A DNA stretch of 64,000 nt from Desulfurobacterium thermolithotrophum DSM 11699. Its GTDB lineage: Bacteria; Aquificota; Aquificia; Desulfurobacteriales; Desulfurobacteriaceae. Positions 33,646-44,681 of this stretch are shown here, piece by piece; position 1 is the first letter of the stretch; the number at the start of each line of letters is the position of its first letter. The notes under the pieces were generated by a model. That model did not search any database. It worked only from the letters and a program-made list of their open reading frames with translations, and was not told the origin of the DNA. Position numbers and translations under genes: made by a program. The stretch is from contig NC_015185.1 of the NCBI RefSeq assembly GCF_000191045.1, positions 1,477,969 through 1,541,968 of the forward strand, in the 5' to 3' direction.

Positions 33646-34950
33646 CTATGCCGCTTTCTTCTGATCTGGTTTTCTTTGTTTCATCTGTTGGAATAAATAA
33701 AACTCTTTAATAACCTCGATAGCTCTTCTTAGCTGGTTATCTATTCTCTTTTCTCTTTCCTTCCTTATTTCCTCTGTTTTTTCTGGATGTTCTTCTATTT
33801 CTTTTGCATCTTCCTTTAGCTGTTCTATGTCTTCTTTAGAAAGTTTAACCTCAATATCAGGTTCTATTCCTTTTCCATCTATACATTCGTTGTTTGGCAT
33901 GTAGTATTTTGCAGTTGTTATCTTTACAGCGTATCCCATTTCAAGTGGATAAAGAGTTTGAACAGAACCTTTTCCAAAAGTCTTTTCGCCTACGACGATA
34001 GCTCTATCGTTATATCTAAGAGCTCCTGTAAGAATTTCAGCAGCACTTGCAGTACCGCCATTAACAAGCATAACAACAGGAATACCAAGAGGAAGAATAG
34101 GATCATTAGTAGAATAGAACCTCTTAATGCTATCAGGAATTCTTCCCTTCGTATAGACGATAAGAGCTCCTTTCGGAAGGAAATAATCGCTTATTGAAAC
34201 AGCAGAATCTAAAAGTCCTCCAGGATTATTTCTAACGTCAACAATAACACCTTTTAACTTTTTATCTTTTACAAGTTCTTGAAGAGCTTTCTTAAACTCT
34301 TCCACTGAGTTTTTCTGGAACATTGTAAATCTTATATAACCTATGTCTCCTTTGAGCATTCTATACTTAACACTTTGAATCTTTATTATTGCTCTTGTGA
34401 TTGTAAAAGGTTTTGGTTCTGACCAACCTTTTCTCCATATCCAGATAGTTATTTTTGTCCCTGGTTTCCCTCTCATAAGTTTTACAGCTTCCATTAAAGT
34501 CATATCAGGAGTAACTTCTTTTTTCTCTATCTTCACTATAACATCTCCGGCCTTAATTCCAGCTTTGTAAGCCGGAGTATCCTCTATAGGAGCAATAATC
34601 ATGAGCTTTCCATCTTTTGTCTTTGTTATCTGAATTCCTAATCCTCCAAACTCTCCTTGAGTTTCTACTTCAAACTCTTTAAGCTTATCAGGAGTAAAAA
34701 GAGTAGAGTGAGGATCGAGCTTTCCAAGCATTCCTTGAATAGCACCTTCAAAAAGTTTCTTAGGAGTTACAGGCTCAACGTACCTATCTTTAACAAGCTG
34801 GTAAACTTCTGTAAAGAGACGAATGTATTTTACTTCCTTTTCTTCAGTCGCTTTTCCCTCTGAAACCGCAGAAAGAGAAACTTTCCCTAAGGAAAAAATA
34901 AAAGTAATAAGTAGTGAAAAGAAAAGTACTGACTTAAATGCTTTCTTCAT
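33646..34950 (-). CDS. S41-family C-terminal processing peptidase CtpA
   Basis: A 434-residue periplasmic serine protease. It has an N-terminal signal segment (SVLFFSLLITFIFSLGKVSLS), the PDZ region GGLGIQITKTKDGKLMIIAPIEDTPAYKAGIKAGDVIVKIE, and the S41 core. The catalytic serine is in NGGTASAAEIL and the catalytic lysine in GEKTFGKGSVQTL, with QTLYPLEMGYAVKITTAKYY beyond. A charged helical tail of about 60 residues follows. It overlaps the transketolase subunit gene by four bases. Confidence 0.92.
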   Translation of the reverse strand: MKKAFKSVLFFSLLITFIFSLGKVSLSAVSEGKATEEKEVKYIRLFTEVYQLVKDRYVEPVTPKKLFEGAIQGMLGKLDPHSTLFTPDKLKEFEVETQGEFGGLGIQITKTKDGKLMIIAPIEDTPAYKAGIKAGDVIVKIEKKEVTPDMTLMEAVKLMRGKPGTKITIWIWRKGWSEPKPFTITRAIIKIQSVKYRMLKGDIGYIRFTMFQKNSVEEFKKALQELVKDKKLKGVIVDVRNNPGGLLDSAVSISDYFLPKGALIVYTKGRIPDSIKRFYSTNDPILPLGIPVVMLVNGGTASAAEILTGALRYNDRAIVVGEKTFGKGSVQTLYPLEMGYAVKITTAKYYMPNNECIDGKGIEPDIEVKLSKEDIEQLKEDAKEIEEHPEKTEEIRKEREKRIDNQLRRAIEVIKEFYLFQQMKQRKPDQKKAA

Positions 34951-35885
34951 CTTTTCCTCTCAAGAACTTTTTTAACCTTTTCAATTATTCCCTTTTCATC
35001 AAGCTTATAGTAGTGTAAAAGCTCCCATCCTTTTCCGGACTGTCCAAAAATATCAGGAGTACCAACTCTTTCCATTGGAACTGGATAGTTTTCAACAAGA
35101 GTTTCCGCAACAGCAGAACCAAGTCCTCCAATTATCGAATGCTCTTCAGCAGTAACAACTGCCTTTGTCTTTGATGCGGATTTAACTAAAAGCTCGGAAT
35201 CTATAGGTTTAACTGTAGGCATATGAATAACTTCAGAGGAAATTCCTTCTTTTTCCAATAGTTCTGCAGCAAGAAGAGCAAAGTAAGTCATAACTCCATT
35301 TGAAACAATAGTCACGTCCTCTCCTTCTCTTAAAACAACCCCTTTTCCTAATTCAAAATTATAGTTCTTATCAAAAATTCTTGGAAACTTTTCTCTACTA
35401 AGTCTAACATAGAAAGGACCATCTGTGTAAGCTATTGTTCTTACTACCTGTTCAGTCTCTATATCATCTGCTGGAACAATTACTCTCATGTTTGGAATGT
35501 TTCTCATGTTTGCAACATCTTCTAAAGCTTGATGACTTGCTCCATCTTCACCAACTGTAATTCCACCGTGAGTACATACAACTTTTACATTTAATTCGGG
35601 ATAACAAACTGTCTGTCTTATTGCCTCCCAAGCTCTACCAGTTGCAAACATAGCAAAAGTACTTACAAAAGCTATCTTTCCAGTAGTTGCAAGTCCTGCA
35701 GCAACGTTTACCATGTTGATTTCAGCAACTCCCATATTGAAAAATCTATCTGGAAAAACTTTTGCAAACTTGGAAGTTTTCGTAGAACCAGAAAGATCAG
35801 CATCCAAAACAACTATTCTTTCATCTTTTTTCCCAAGCTCCACTAAAGTATCACCGTATGCATCTCTAAGACTAACTTTTTCCAT
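34947..35885 (-). CDS. Transketolase, C-terminal (pyrimidine-binding) subunit
   Basis: A 312-residue half-transketolase containing the pyrimidine-binding domain and C-terminal domain. Visible are DADLSGSTKTSKFAKVFPDRFFNMGVAEINMVNVAAGLA, with the glutamate that activates thiamine diphosphate, and THGGITVGEDGASHQALEDVANMR. Its partner, encoded at 36918-37781, carries the diphosphate site. Split transketolases are common in archaea and some deep bacteria, where the two genes are normally adjacent; here a DUF3800 gene intervenes. The ATG follows AAGGAGGTAAA. Confidence 0.93.
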   Translation of the reverse strand: MEKVSLRDAYGDTLVELGKKDERIVVLDADLSGSTKTSKFAKVFPDRFFNMGVAEINMVNVAAGLATTGKIAFVSTFAMFATGRAWEAIRQTVCYPELNVKVVCTHGGITVGEDGASHQALEDVANMRNIPNMRVIVPADDIETEQVVRTIAYTDGPFYVRLSREKFPRIFDKNYNFELGKGVVLREGEDVTIVSNGVMTYFALLAAELLEKEGISSEVIHMPTVKPIDSELLVKSASKTKAVVTAEEHSIIGGLGSAVAETLVENYPVPMERVGTPDIFGQSGKGWELLHYYKLDEKGIIEKVKKVLERKR

Positions 35886-35930
35886 TTTACCTCCTTGACA
35901 TTAAAAGTAATCTATTATAAGTTATTTAAT

Positions 35931-35981
35931 AGCAGGCAAGGGGCCCCATGCGCCCCAGGTCCTATGTGCCATTTGCCTGCT
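35931..35981. repeat. Large compound hairpin at the DUF3800 gene's 3' end
   Basis: AGCAGGCAA (35931-35939) pairs perfectly with TTGCCTGCT (35973-35981). Inside, GGGGC (35940-35944) pairs with GCCCC (35952-35956). It covers the last codons and stop of the DUF3800 gene. It lacks a T run on either side, so it is not a standard terminator; it may limit transcription or stabilise the message between the two transketolase parts. Confidence 0.7.
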
Positions 35982-36900
35982 CTTTCTTCAATGTTTCCAT
36001 CATAGCTCTAAAGCCAGATAAGTAAAAATCTCCAAACATAACATCAAAAGCTTTTTCTCTATAACACAGAAAAGTTACAATACTTTTTGTCTTGGAAAGG
36101 AAGAACAAAAAATCTTCTGCAATTGCTTTAAACAACTTTCCTTTGTCAACAAAAAAACCTTTAGTTTCCTGAAACTCTAAAGCAATATTAAACAAAAATA
36201 GAACAATATCAGAAAGTTGGTTAAATACAGAAAAGCTTGAATTAACATAATGAATATTGTCAATTACTGCATAAATTTGACTTTCAAACTTATATTTAAG
36301 AGATATTATAGGTTCAAAACTATACTCACCAAACCTATTAAGCTTTTCAAAGTAAACCCTTCTTATTAAAAAGGAAAGCTTAATCCCTCCCTTCCTTCCA
36401 GTAAGGTTATTTCTATTTAAAAGTTCCTTTATACTCTTAATATCCTTTTCTAGCTCATCAGCTATTACAAGTCCATATTTACCTCGCTGCAATAGAAAAC
36501 TATCAAGAGCATAAAAAAATGCGTAAATAGCAGAAGCTATCTTTTCCAAATCAGACTTAAACAGATTAGTATCCTTGTAGACCAATCCTAAAATTAAAGG
36601 AACATTAAATTTTGCTAGAAGCTGCAAAACTTCTTTAAAAAATTCTTTTTTCTTTTCAAAATCTAAATCTTTAAACTGTTTTCTTCCATAAAAAATATCT
36701 CCAGTATGAATTTCAGTCTCATATATATTATTAATCCCCAAAATTTCTTTACACATAGATTTAAAAGCATTCTCAATTAAATGGTGTTTTTCTACTTCTA
36801 CAGCAAGTCCTCCATAAAGAAAACAAGGACCATCACGGTAAAAACCTTCTTCATTTTTCTTAAGCTCCTTTCCACTTTCATCTGTATAGACAAGAAACAC
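35962..36900 (-). CDS. DUF3800-family protein
   Basis: A 312-residue protein with the DUF3800 opening VYTDESGKEL at residues 4-13. A later acidic pair in LVIADELEKDIKSIKELL recalls the nuclease-like acidic sites of this family, which is often found in mobile or defence islands and is thought to be RNase H-like. The start is taken as GTG 36900, after GGAGGAAGGAG; an upstream in-frame ATG (36987) lies inside the transketolase gene and is less likely. The gene sits between the two transketolase halves and looks like an insertion. Function is unproven. Confidence 0.8.
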   Translation of the reverse strand: MFLVYTDESGKELKKNEEGFYRDGPCFLYGGLAVEVEKHHLIENAFKSMCKEILGINNIYETEIHTGDIFYGRKQFKDLDFEKKKEFFKEVLQLLAKFNVPLILGLVYKDTNLFKSDLEKIASAIYAFFYALDSFLLQRGKYGLVIADELEKDIKSIKELLNRNNLTGRKGGIKLSFLIRRVYFEKLNRFGEYSFEPIISLKYKFESQIYAVIDNIHYVNSSFSVFNQLSDIVLFLFNIALEFQETKGFFVDKGKLFKAIAEDFLFFLSKTKSIVTFLCYREKAFDVMFGDFYLSGFRAMMETLKKEQANGT

Positions 36901-36917
36901 TACTCCTTCCTCCAAGG

Positions 36918-37781
36918 TTATACAATCCCTCCAAGTTCTTTTAAAGCTTCCTTGAGTAAGTCTGGTGGTAGAGCTTTTCCATGCCACTCAGCTCTGTTTT
37001 CCATAAAGGAAACACCCTTGCCTTTAACAGTTTTAGCAACAATCATTGTTGGTTTGTACTTTACCGTATCTGCTTCGTCAAGAGCTCTCTTTATTTCTTC
37101 AAAATCGTGACCGTTTATTTCTATGACATGCCAACCAAAAGCCTTCCACTTTTCCATTGCAGGATATATTGACATAACTTCATCAACTGGACCATCAATT
37201 TGAAGATTGTTGTTATCAAGAATTACACAGAGATTATCAAGGTTATAGTGAGATGCTGCCATTGTTGCTTCCCAAACACTTCCCTCTTGTGCTTCTCCAT
37301 CACCAATCATGCAGTACACTTTACTATCAAGCTTGCTAAGCTTTAATCCAAGCGCCATTCCAACAGCAGCACCAATTCCATGTCCAAGAGATCCTGTGTT
37401 TATCTCAACTCCAGGAGTCTTATTCATATCCGGATGTCCCTGAAGATCTCCGTCAAGTTTTCTGAACTCATTTAGTTTTTCAAGAGGAAAATATCCAGTT
37501 CTTGCAAGAACTGAATAAAGTGCAGGACAAACATGACCTTTTGAAAGAACAAACCTGTCTCTCTTTTCCCACTTTGGATTTTCGGGATTGTGTCTCATTT
37601 TGTAGTAGTAGAGGGTAACAATTACATCTGTGGCAGACATTGCACCACCAGGATGACCTGAATTCACGGCAGAAGTCATTTTTAAAATGTCCTTTCTAAC
37701 TTCTCTAGCAATTGCTCTTAGCGTAACTTCGTCAATATCTCTATTTCTTTCTAAGAAAAACGTTGGTTCAAATCTAATCAT
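36918..37781 (-). CDS. Transketolase, N-terminal (diphosphate-binding) subunit
   Basis: A 287-residue half-transketolase. Evidence includes SAVNSGHPGGAMSATDVIVTLYY, DRFVLSKGHVCPALYSVLA, the GSLGHGIGAAVGMALG loop, and the thiamine-diphosphate motif MIGDGEAQEGSVWEATMAASHYNLDNLCVILDNN (GDGx24-26NN). It acts with the subunit at 34947-35885 in the pentose phosphate and sugar-interconversion pathways. The ATG follows TAGGAGGTC-type sequence, and argH ends 21 bases upstream. Confidence 0.94.
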   Translation of the reverse strand: MIRFEPTFFLERNRDIDEVTLRAIAREVRKDILKMTSAVNSGHPGGAMSATDVIVTLYYYKMRHNPENPKWEKRDRFVLSKGHVCPALYSVLARTGYFPLEKLNEFRKLDGDLQGHPDMNKTPGVEINTGSLGHGIGAAVGMALGLKLSKLDSKVYCMIGDGEAQEGSVWEATMAASHYNLDNLCVILDNNNLQIDGPVDEVMSIYPAMEKWKAFGWHVIEINGHDFEEIKRALDEADTVKYKPTMIVAKTVKGKGVSFMENRAEWHGKALPPDLLKEALKELGGIV

Positions 37782-37802
37782 TTTTAGACCTCCTAAAATC
37801 CT

Positions 37803-39188
37803 TTAAAATCCTTCTTCCTCTTTAATCTTCCTTATCTCGGATAAAACCTGTTCCTTGGCAGTCCCACCTATTATATTCCTGCTGTTAACAGAACCTTCCA
37901 CACTCATAAGCGAAAGAACATCTTCATTAAATTTATCCGAAAACTGTTTGAACTCTTCAAGCGTTAAGTTTTCAAGACTCTTTCCTTTGTTAAGGCAATA
38001 AGCCACAAGCTCTCCAACTATTCTATGAGCCTCTCTAAATGGAACTCCTTTTTTAGCAAGATAGTCAGCTACATCAGTTGCAAGAGAAAAACCTTTTTTA
38101 GCTTGCTCTTTCATCCTTTCTTTTCTTGGTTTCATTCCTCCTACAATTTTTGCGTTAACTTTAAGAGCAAGCTTTACTGTATCTATTGCATCAAATAGAG
38201 GTTCTTTATCTTCTTGCAAATCTCTATTGTAGGTTAAAGGAAGTCCTTTAAGAATTGTCAAAATTGCCATCAAATCTCCATATACTCTTCCTGTTTTACC
38301 ACGAGTGAGCTCTGAAACATCAGGATTCTTCTTTTGAGGCATAATTGAACTACCTGTACAAAAAGCATCCGGGAGCTCTATAAATCCAAATTCTTCTGTT
38401 GACCACAAAACAAGTTCTTCAGAAAGCCTTGAAAGATGCATCATAACCATCGCACAGTTAAAAATCGTTTCAGCAATAAAGTCTCTGTCACTAACAGCAT
38501 CCATACTGTTTCTTGTTACATCAGTAAAACCAAGCAGTTTAGCAGTAAACTCTCTATCCAACGGATAACTTGTACCCGCAAGTGCAGCAGAACCTAAAGG
38601 CGAAATGTTAACTCTTTTTAGAGTATCTTTGAACCTTTCAGCATCCCTTTTAAACATATGGTAGTAAGCAAGCATGTGGTGAGCATAAAGAACTGGCTGT
38701 GCAATTTGAAGATGAGTATACCCAGGCATAACAACGTCTAAGTTTTCTTCAGCCTGTTTTACAAAGGCTTTCCTTAATTTTTCAAGAAGCTTTAAAATTT
38801 CTTCTATTTCATGTCTTACGTAAAGCCTTACATCTGTTGCAACTTGGTCATTCCTTGATCTTCCTGTATGAAGTTTTCCTCCAACAGAACCTATTTTCTC
38901 CGTTAGCCTTTTCTCTACATTCATGTGGACATCTTCAAGCTCTGTCTTCCACTCAAAACTTCCCCTTTCAATTTCCTCAAGAATCTCATTTAAACCCTCA
39001 ATAATTTTTTCTGCTTCCTCTTTTTTTAAAATTCCTTGTTTTTCAAGCATTTTGACATGAGCAATACTTCCAGCTATGTCAAAAGGTGCAAGTCTTTTAT
39101 CGTAAGAAACAGACTCTGTGAATTTCTCAACTAACTCATCTGTAGACTCTTTAAACCTTCCACCCCAAAGCTTTTTCCCTTCTGCCAC
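37803..39188 (-). CDS. argH: Argininosuccinate lyase
   Basis: Final enzyme of arginine synthesis, splitting argininosuccinate into arginine and fumarate. The 461-residue product starts [14 protein letters not shown] and carries the superfamily signature [12 protein letters not shown] and the THLQIAQPV active-site region. It also has [14 protein letters not shown] 39188 is chosen because GGAGG lies at proper spacing. Longer in-frame starts lack one and would extend the protein beyond the family norm. It diverges from guaB. Confidence 0.95.
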   Translation of the reverse strand: MAEGKKLWGGRFKESTDELVEKFTESVSYDKRLAPFDIAGSIAHVKMLEKQGILKKEEAEKIIEGLNEILEEIERGSFEWKTELEDVHMNVEKRLTEKIGSVGGKLHTGRSRNDQVATDVRLYVRHEIEEILKLLEKLRKAFVKQAEENLDVVMPGYTHLQIAQPVLYAHHMLAYYHMFKRDAERFKDTLKRVNISPLGSAALAGTSYPLDREFTAKLLGFTDVTRNSMDAVSDRDFIAETIFNCAMVMMHLSRLSEELVLWSTEEFGFIELPDAFCTGSSIMPQKKNPDVSELTRGKTGRVYGDLMAILTILKGLPLTYNRDLQEDKEPLFDAIDTVKLALKVNAKIVGGMKPRKERMKEQAKKGFSLATDVADYLAKKGVPFREAHRIVGELVAYCLNKGKSLENLTLEEFKQFSDKFNEDVLSLMSVEGSVNSRNIIGGTAKEQVLSEIRKIKEEEGF

Positions 39189-39226
39189 AATTGCCTCCTT
39201 TAATTTGCGCAATTCTATCAAACAAG

Positions 39227-40748
<1,522 letters not shown>

Positions 40749-41303
40749 TTAACGGCTCCCTTCGGGGAGCTTTTTTTTATCAACAATTATTCCATAAAGA
40801 GAGAGTGCCTCTAAAAATTCTCTGTTTATTTTGTTTCTCCACCTGTTCAAAGCTATCTGAAAACTTGAAGGTCTCTTAGGTTTGTAAAGTAATGGCATCC
40901 CTGCTTCCTCTGGAAGTCTATTTCCTTTTTTCTGATTGCATTCATTACAACAAGTCACAAGATTTGTCCAGCTCCATGTTCCACCACGACTTTTTGGAAG
41001 AACATGGTCAATAGTAGCATTGTTATCCTTTACAATTTTCCCACAATAAGCACAAGTAAAATTATCTCTTATAAAAACAGCTCTTCTTGTTGGAGTAGGC
41101 GACTGCCAGTGTCTTAAAAGGACGGGAATTCTGATAACAAGAGGAGCTGGATAGTCCATAGTTGGAGAAGAAAGTTTTATACTTTTATAATACTGCAGGA
41201 CTTCACATTTATTAAGAAGGTCAAGAATAAAAGCTTTCTTGTGGGAAAAAATGGAAACAGGAGTATAGGTTCTGTCAAGAACCAAAACAGGATGTAGTTT
41301 CAT
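40749..41303 (-). CDS. HNH endonuclease
   Basis: A 184-residue HNH protein. CAYCGKIVKDNNATIDHVLPKSRGGTWSWTNLVTCCNECNQKKGNR carries both zinc CxxC pairs and the HNH residues: DH, then N, then the terminal part. The N-terminal 65 residues (VLVLDRTYTPVSIFSHKKAFILDLLNKCEVL) match the common chromosomal HNH family found in many bacteria next to housekeeping genes. The biological target is unknown. Its last codons overlap the guaB terminator hairpin. An AT-rich TATAAT lies in its leader, near 41330. Confidence 0.88.
   Translation of the reverse strand: MKLHPVLVLDRTYTPVSIFSHKKAFILDLLNKCEVLQYYKSIKLSSPTMDYPAPLVIRIPVLLRHWQSPTPTRRAVFIRDNFTCAYCGKIVKDNNATIDHVLPKSRGGTWSWTNLVTCCNECNQKKGNRLPEEAGMPLLYKPKRPSSFQIALNRWRNKINREFLEALSLYGIIVDKKKLPEGSR
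40755..40778 (+). terminator. guaB: guaB intrinsic terminator
   Basis: GCTCCC (40755-40760), a TTCG tetraloop and GGGAGC (40765-40770) are followed by eight T residues. It begins six bases after the guaB stop and lies inside the last codons of the convergent HNH gene. Confidence 0.93.
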
Positions 41304-41361
41304 TTTCCAATCTCCTAAAGGTTAAACTATTATATATTCCAGAATTTCAAAAGGAGCAATT

Positions 41362-42096
41362 ATGGAAAACTTGCTAAAAGTCTTAAAAGAATTCTCAAAA
41401 GAAGATATAGAAAAGCTTGAATCATTTGATAGACAGTACAAAGCACTTGAGAAACTTCATAAAGAAATAAAGAATCCGCAAGATTTCCTTAAACTTGTCG
41501 TAATCAACGCGCTTATGTCCTATCAGCTTCAAATGAAGGGAGAAAAGTATTGGGAAACCTTTTCAGAATTTTTCTCAGAAAGTCCTGAAATCGAAAGATT
41601 TGAAGAGTTTATTAAGACTAACAACAAGCGGTTCTTAAATGCAAAACTTAAAAGATTACATAAGGTTATAAAATGTGTTAAAAAACTCTTTTCAAACTAC
41701 TCTCTAACGGATCTGGGTAAAGATTTAACAATTCTAGTGAAAGAACTTTCAAAGTGCCTCAATCAGAAAATAGACAGCAAAACAGTTGTCTTTGCTGCAA
41801 AGATGTTTATGTACGGCTACCGTATAGCATTTGGTAAAAATCCAGAGAAACTGGAAGAAATAGCAATTCCAATAGATTCAAGACTTTCAAAAATAAGTTC
41901 TGATAAAAACTTTTGGAAAAAGCTTTCCGAAAAATCTAGAATACCTCAAATAAGACTTGATGCAGTTTTGTGGATACCGATGGGACTGGAAGAAAGTTCC
42001 TTGAAAGAACTTCCAGAGAAACTTAAATTTAAGCTCAGGAGGATTACAGAGCTTGTTAAGAAAAAGAATAGCTCTTGTAACAGCTTGCGGAAATAA
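41362..42096 (+). CDS. Archaeal-type 8-oxoguanine DNA glycosylase/lyase (AGOG)
   Basis: AGOG removes 8-oxoguanine from DNA and cleaves the abasic strand. The 244-residue protein shows the family core DSKTVVFAAKMFMYGYRIAFGKN followed by EIAIPIDSRLSKIS. Lys140 and Asp172 fall at exactly the catalytic positions remembered for the Pyrobaculum enzyme. The helical N-terminal half and the HhH-like arrangement agree. AGOG is mostly archaeal but occurs in thermophilic bacteria. It is first of a five-gene operon with a helicase, a nuclease and a DpdA-like protein and overlaps the second gene by 44 bases. ATG 41362 follows AAAAGGAG. Confidence 0.85.
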   Translation: MENLLKVLKEFSKEDIEKLESFDRQYKALEKLHKEIKNPQDFLKLVVINALMSYQLQMKGEKYWETFSEFFSESPEIERFEEFIKTNNKRFLNAKLKRLHKVIKCVKKLFSNYSLTDLGKDLTILVKELSKCLNQKIDSKTVVFAAKMFMYGYRIAFGKNPEKLEEIAIPIDSRLSKISSDKNFWKKLSEKSRIPQIRLDAVLWIPMGLEESSLKELPEKLKFKLRRITELVKKKNSSCNSLRK

Positions 42097-42478
42097 AAAA
42101 GAAGAAACTCCACAAAAAGCGTGGAAGCTATATAAGTCTGCAAGAGTAAGACACCTTTATAGACGTTCAAAAGAACTAAATCTTCCATTTTTTATTATCA
42201 GTGCAAAGTATGGTCTTATAAGTGCTGATGAGGTTATAGAACCTTACAACGCAGTTATGACAGATGAAAAGTGCGAAGAACTGAAAGAAAAGATACTGTC
42301 TAAACTGAAAGACTTTGACGTTATCATATACTATAGGGGTGGAGCTCGGAAAACCTACTTAGACTGTATTTCTGAAGTTGCTAAAGAGCTCGGAAAAGAG
42401 TTAATAGTTTTTGGTTACGGAAATATGGGAGATATAGGAAAGTTAGCAGATATTTTGGAAGAATACGGGGAAAGATAA
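42053..42478 (+). CDS. DUF6884/YaaA-like protein
   Basis: A 141-residue protein of the DUF6884/YaaA-like group. It has an N-terminal strand with a cysteine (ALVTACGNKK), AWKLYKSARVRHLYRRSKEL, then FFIISAKYGLISADEVIEPYNAVM. The SAKYGLI and DEVIEPY elements are diagnostic. Such proteins occur in phages and in islands with nucleic-acid-modifying enzymes; YaaA relatives bind DNA and limit oxidative damage. The TTG start at 42053 follows AGGAGGATT with a 9-base gap. It precedes the helicase gene by only four bases. Activity is inferred from family and context. Confidence 0.75.
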   Translation: MLRKRIALVTACGNKKEETPQKAWKLYKSARVRHLYRRSKELNLPFFIISAKYGLISADEVIEPYNAVMTDEKCEELKEKILSKLKDFDVIIYYRGGARKTYLDCISEVAKELGKELIVFGYGNMGDIGKLADILEEYGER

Positions 42479-42482
42479 GACC

Positions 42483-44681
42483 GTGGGGGAATTTTTAAAT
42501 ATGTTGTCATCGGAAGAGTTCTTTTTGTCAGTTGAGAAATTTTCTGAAAAAAAATTAAATGATAAACAGAAAGAAGCGATAATTTATACAAAAGGTCCTC
42601 TCAAAATTATTGCCGGTCCAGGTTCTGGTAAAACGGAGGTTTTAGTCCTTAAAGCTCTGTATCTGATAACTGTAAAAGGAGTAAATCCAAAATCCATATT
42701 TTTAGTTACTTTTACAAGAAAAGCATCCGAAGAATTCCTTTCAAGATTTGTAAACTATGCAGGAGCTCTAAAAGAAAAACATCCGGAACTCTCTTTTGAA
42801 CCCTACGATATCTACTCCGGAACTCTCCATTCCTTAGCCATAAGAATAATGGACGAATTCCAGTACAGTAAATTTGAAAAATACAGACTCCTTGGAGATT
42901 TTGAAAGAGAAATCTTCATATTCAAGAACTTTTGCAGAATCATAAAATCTCCCAAGCTTTTATCATTTTTTAGTTTTTTTGAGGATGAAGAGAAAACCAA
43001 AGAGAAAAGTGAGGAGGAACTTCTACATGATAGGCTTTCCCTTCTCTCTTTCCTGTTTGACTTTATTCCACAAAATCTTATTCTCTCAAAAAAGTTAGTA
43101 AAAGAAAAAGGCTATGATAATAATAGTAGAGTTCGCTTGATCGCTGGTAAACTTTACAGGAAATATACTGATTTACTTGCAAAAGAAAATTACATAGACT
43201 ATACACATATAGAATGGCTTTTTCTTCAGTTTTTAAATTCAAATTCAGAAGAAAGTAAACTTTTCATTGAAGGTGATGGCACAGAATACTTTCCAGGAAT
43301 TAGATATATTTTAGTTGATGAATATCAAGACACAAATCCCTTAGACGAAAAAATCTACTTTACCTTAGCCAAGAGAAGTAAAAACCTTACGGTTGTTGGA
43401 GATGACAATCAGTCTCTCTACCGTTTTAGAGGAGCCGTCGTTGACTGCTTTATAAACTTTGAAAAGTCATGTAAAGATATTTTAGGTGAAAAAGCAGTTA
43501 GAGTAGAACTCCTTAAAAACTATAGATCGGACAAACAGATAGTAGCCTTTATAAACTATTTCCTGAAGAAACACAAAGAGTACAGCGATTATAAATCTGC
43601 ATGGAAGAAACTCTCTATTGAGAAAAAAATCCTCTTTTCTTCAGGAATTGAGGTCTATAAAACAACAGAAAACTCCGTAATAGAGATAGAGGGAGATGAA
43701 GAAGAACTGGCAGAAAAGTGCTACTATCTCGTAAAGGAACTAAAAAGTAGAGGTATTATTTCTAAATACTCTGATGTTGTTCTTTTACTCCCGAGCACAC
43801 GAGAAGACAAATTTGCAGGAGAAATTAGACAAACTTTCGAGAAAAAAGGAATTCCCGTTTACAACCCAAGAGCAAAATCCCTTATTTACCAAAAAGAAAT
43901 TGGCGTAATGCTTGGAGCTCTCCTTAATATCCTTCCAGAAGAATCTAATATTCCAAACAGCTTGAAAGAGACCATCTCCTTCTGGAAAGAAACATTTGAA
44001 AGAGAAAGCTCAGAAGAGTTAAAAAAGAAAGTAAAAGAACTCTCTTCTACCATCAACCCGGAAAATCTCAATATTTTGGAACTCTTTTACCAGCTTCTAT
44101 CCTATGAACCACTCAAAAGTTTTAAAGAGAACATCTTAACCTCTGCAAATCTTGCAAGGTTGAGTCAGCTCATTTCATCATTTTCACAGATGGTGGAAGA
44201 AAGAAATTCTTTAATCTCAGAGTTCTTCAGAACTTTTCTTTTTATTCTGTCAACTAAAAGTGCAGACCTTCAGGAAGTAAAAGAAGTTCCTCAAGATATG
44301 TTTCCGATAATGACAATCCATCAGTCAAAGGGACTTGAGTTCCCAATCGTTATCGTTGGAGATCTTGACAACATCTCTGGAGACTGGAAACTTGGAAAAA
44401 TGGAAGAACTCTTTGAAAGGTTCCTTAAAAATTACACAAAAGGATTTAGCTGGGAAAGAAACACCTTAGATGCTGTAAGGAAGTTTTATGTAGCTTACTC
44501 AAGGGCTCAATACTGCCTCATAATTCTCAAAAAGAAAGAAGTTGAACCTTATAGTGATAGAAGACCATGGAAAACAGCTGCATTTCCGGGATTTAATCTT
44601 AATTGGCACAAAACATTCTCTAAAAAATTTCAGAGGAAAATAAAAGATGACGAAAGACCCAAAAATAAAAAGACTTCTTGA
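42483..44681 (+). CDS. UvrD/Rep-like superfamily 1A helicase
   Basis: A 732-residue helicase. Motif I is AGPGSGKTEVL (44-54) and the Q-motif LNDKQKEAI precedes it. Motif II is LVDEYQDTN, followed by GDDNQSLYRFRGA (motif III). LKNYRSD (IV), TIHQSKGLEFPIVIV (V) and VAYSRAQYCLIIL (VI) follow in order. It is shorter than AddA and lacks a fused nuclease domain, but the next gene encodes an Fe-S nuclease, so the pair resembles a split AddAB/RecB. GTG 42483 is used; ATG 42501 is a possible later start. It probably works in DNA end processing or repair. Confidence 0.9.
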   Translation: MGEFLNMLSSEEFFLSVEKFSEKKLNDKQKEAIIYTKGPLKIIAGPGSGKTEVLVLKALYLITVKGVNPKSIFLVTFTRKASEEFLSRFVNYAGALKEKHPELSFEPYDIYSGTLHSLAIRIMDEFQYSKFEKYRLLGDFEREIFIFKNFCRIIKSPKLLSFFSFFEDEEKTKEKSEEELLHDRLSLLSFLFDFIPQNLILSKKLVKEKGYDNNSRVRLIAGKLYRKYTDLLAKENYIDYTHIEWLFLQFLNSNSEESKLFIEGDGTEYFPGIRYILVDEYQDTNPLDEKIYFTLAKRSKNLTVVGDDNQSLYRFRGAVVDCFINFEKSCKDILGEKAVRVELLKNYRSDKQIVAFINYFLKKHKEYSDYKSAWKKLSIEKKILFSSGIEVYKTTENSVIEIEGDEEELAEKCYYLVKELKSRGIISKYSDVVLLLPSTREDKFAGEIRQTFEKKGIPVYNPRAKSLIYQKEIGVMLGALLNILPEESNIPNSLKETISFWKETFERESSEELKKKVKELSSTINPENLNILELFYQLLSYEPLKSFKENILTSANLARLSQLISSFSQMVEERNSLISEFFRTFLFILSTKSADLQEVKEVPQDMFPIMTIHQSKGLEFPIVIVGDLDNISGDWKLGKMEELFERFLKNYTKGFSWERNTLDAVRKFYVAYSRAQYCLIILKKKEVEPYSDRRPWKTAAFPGFNLNWHKTFSKKFQRKIKDDERPKNKKTS

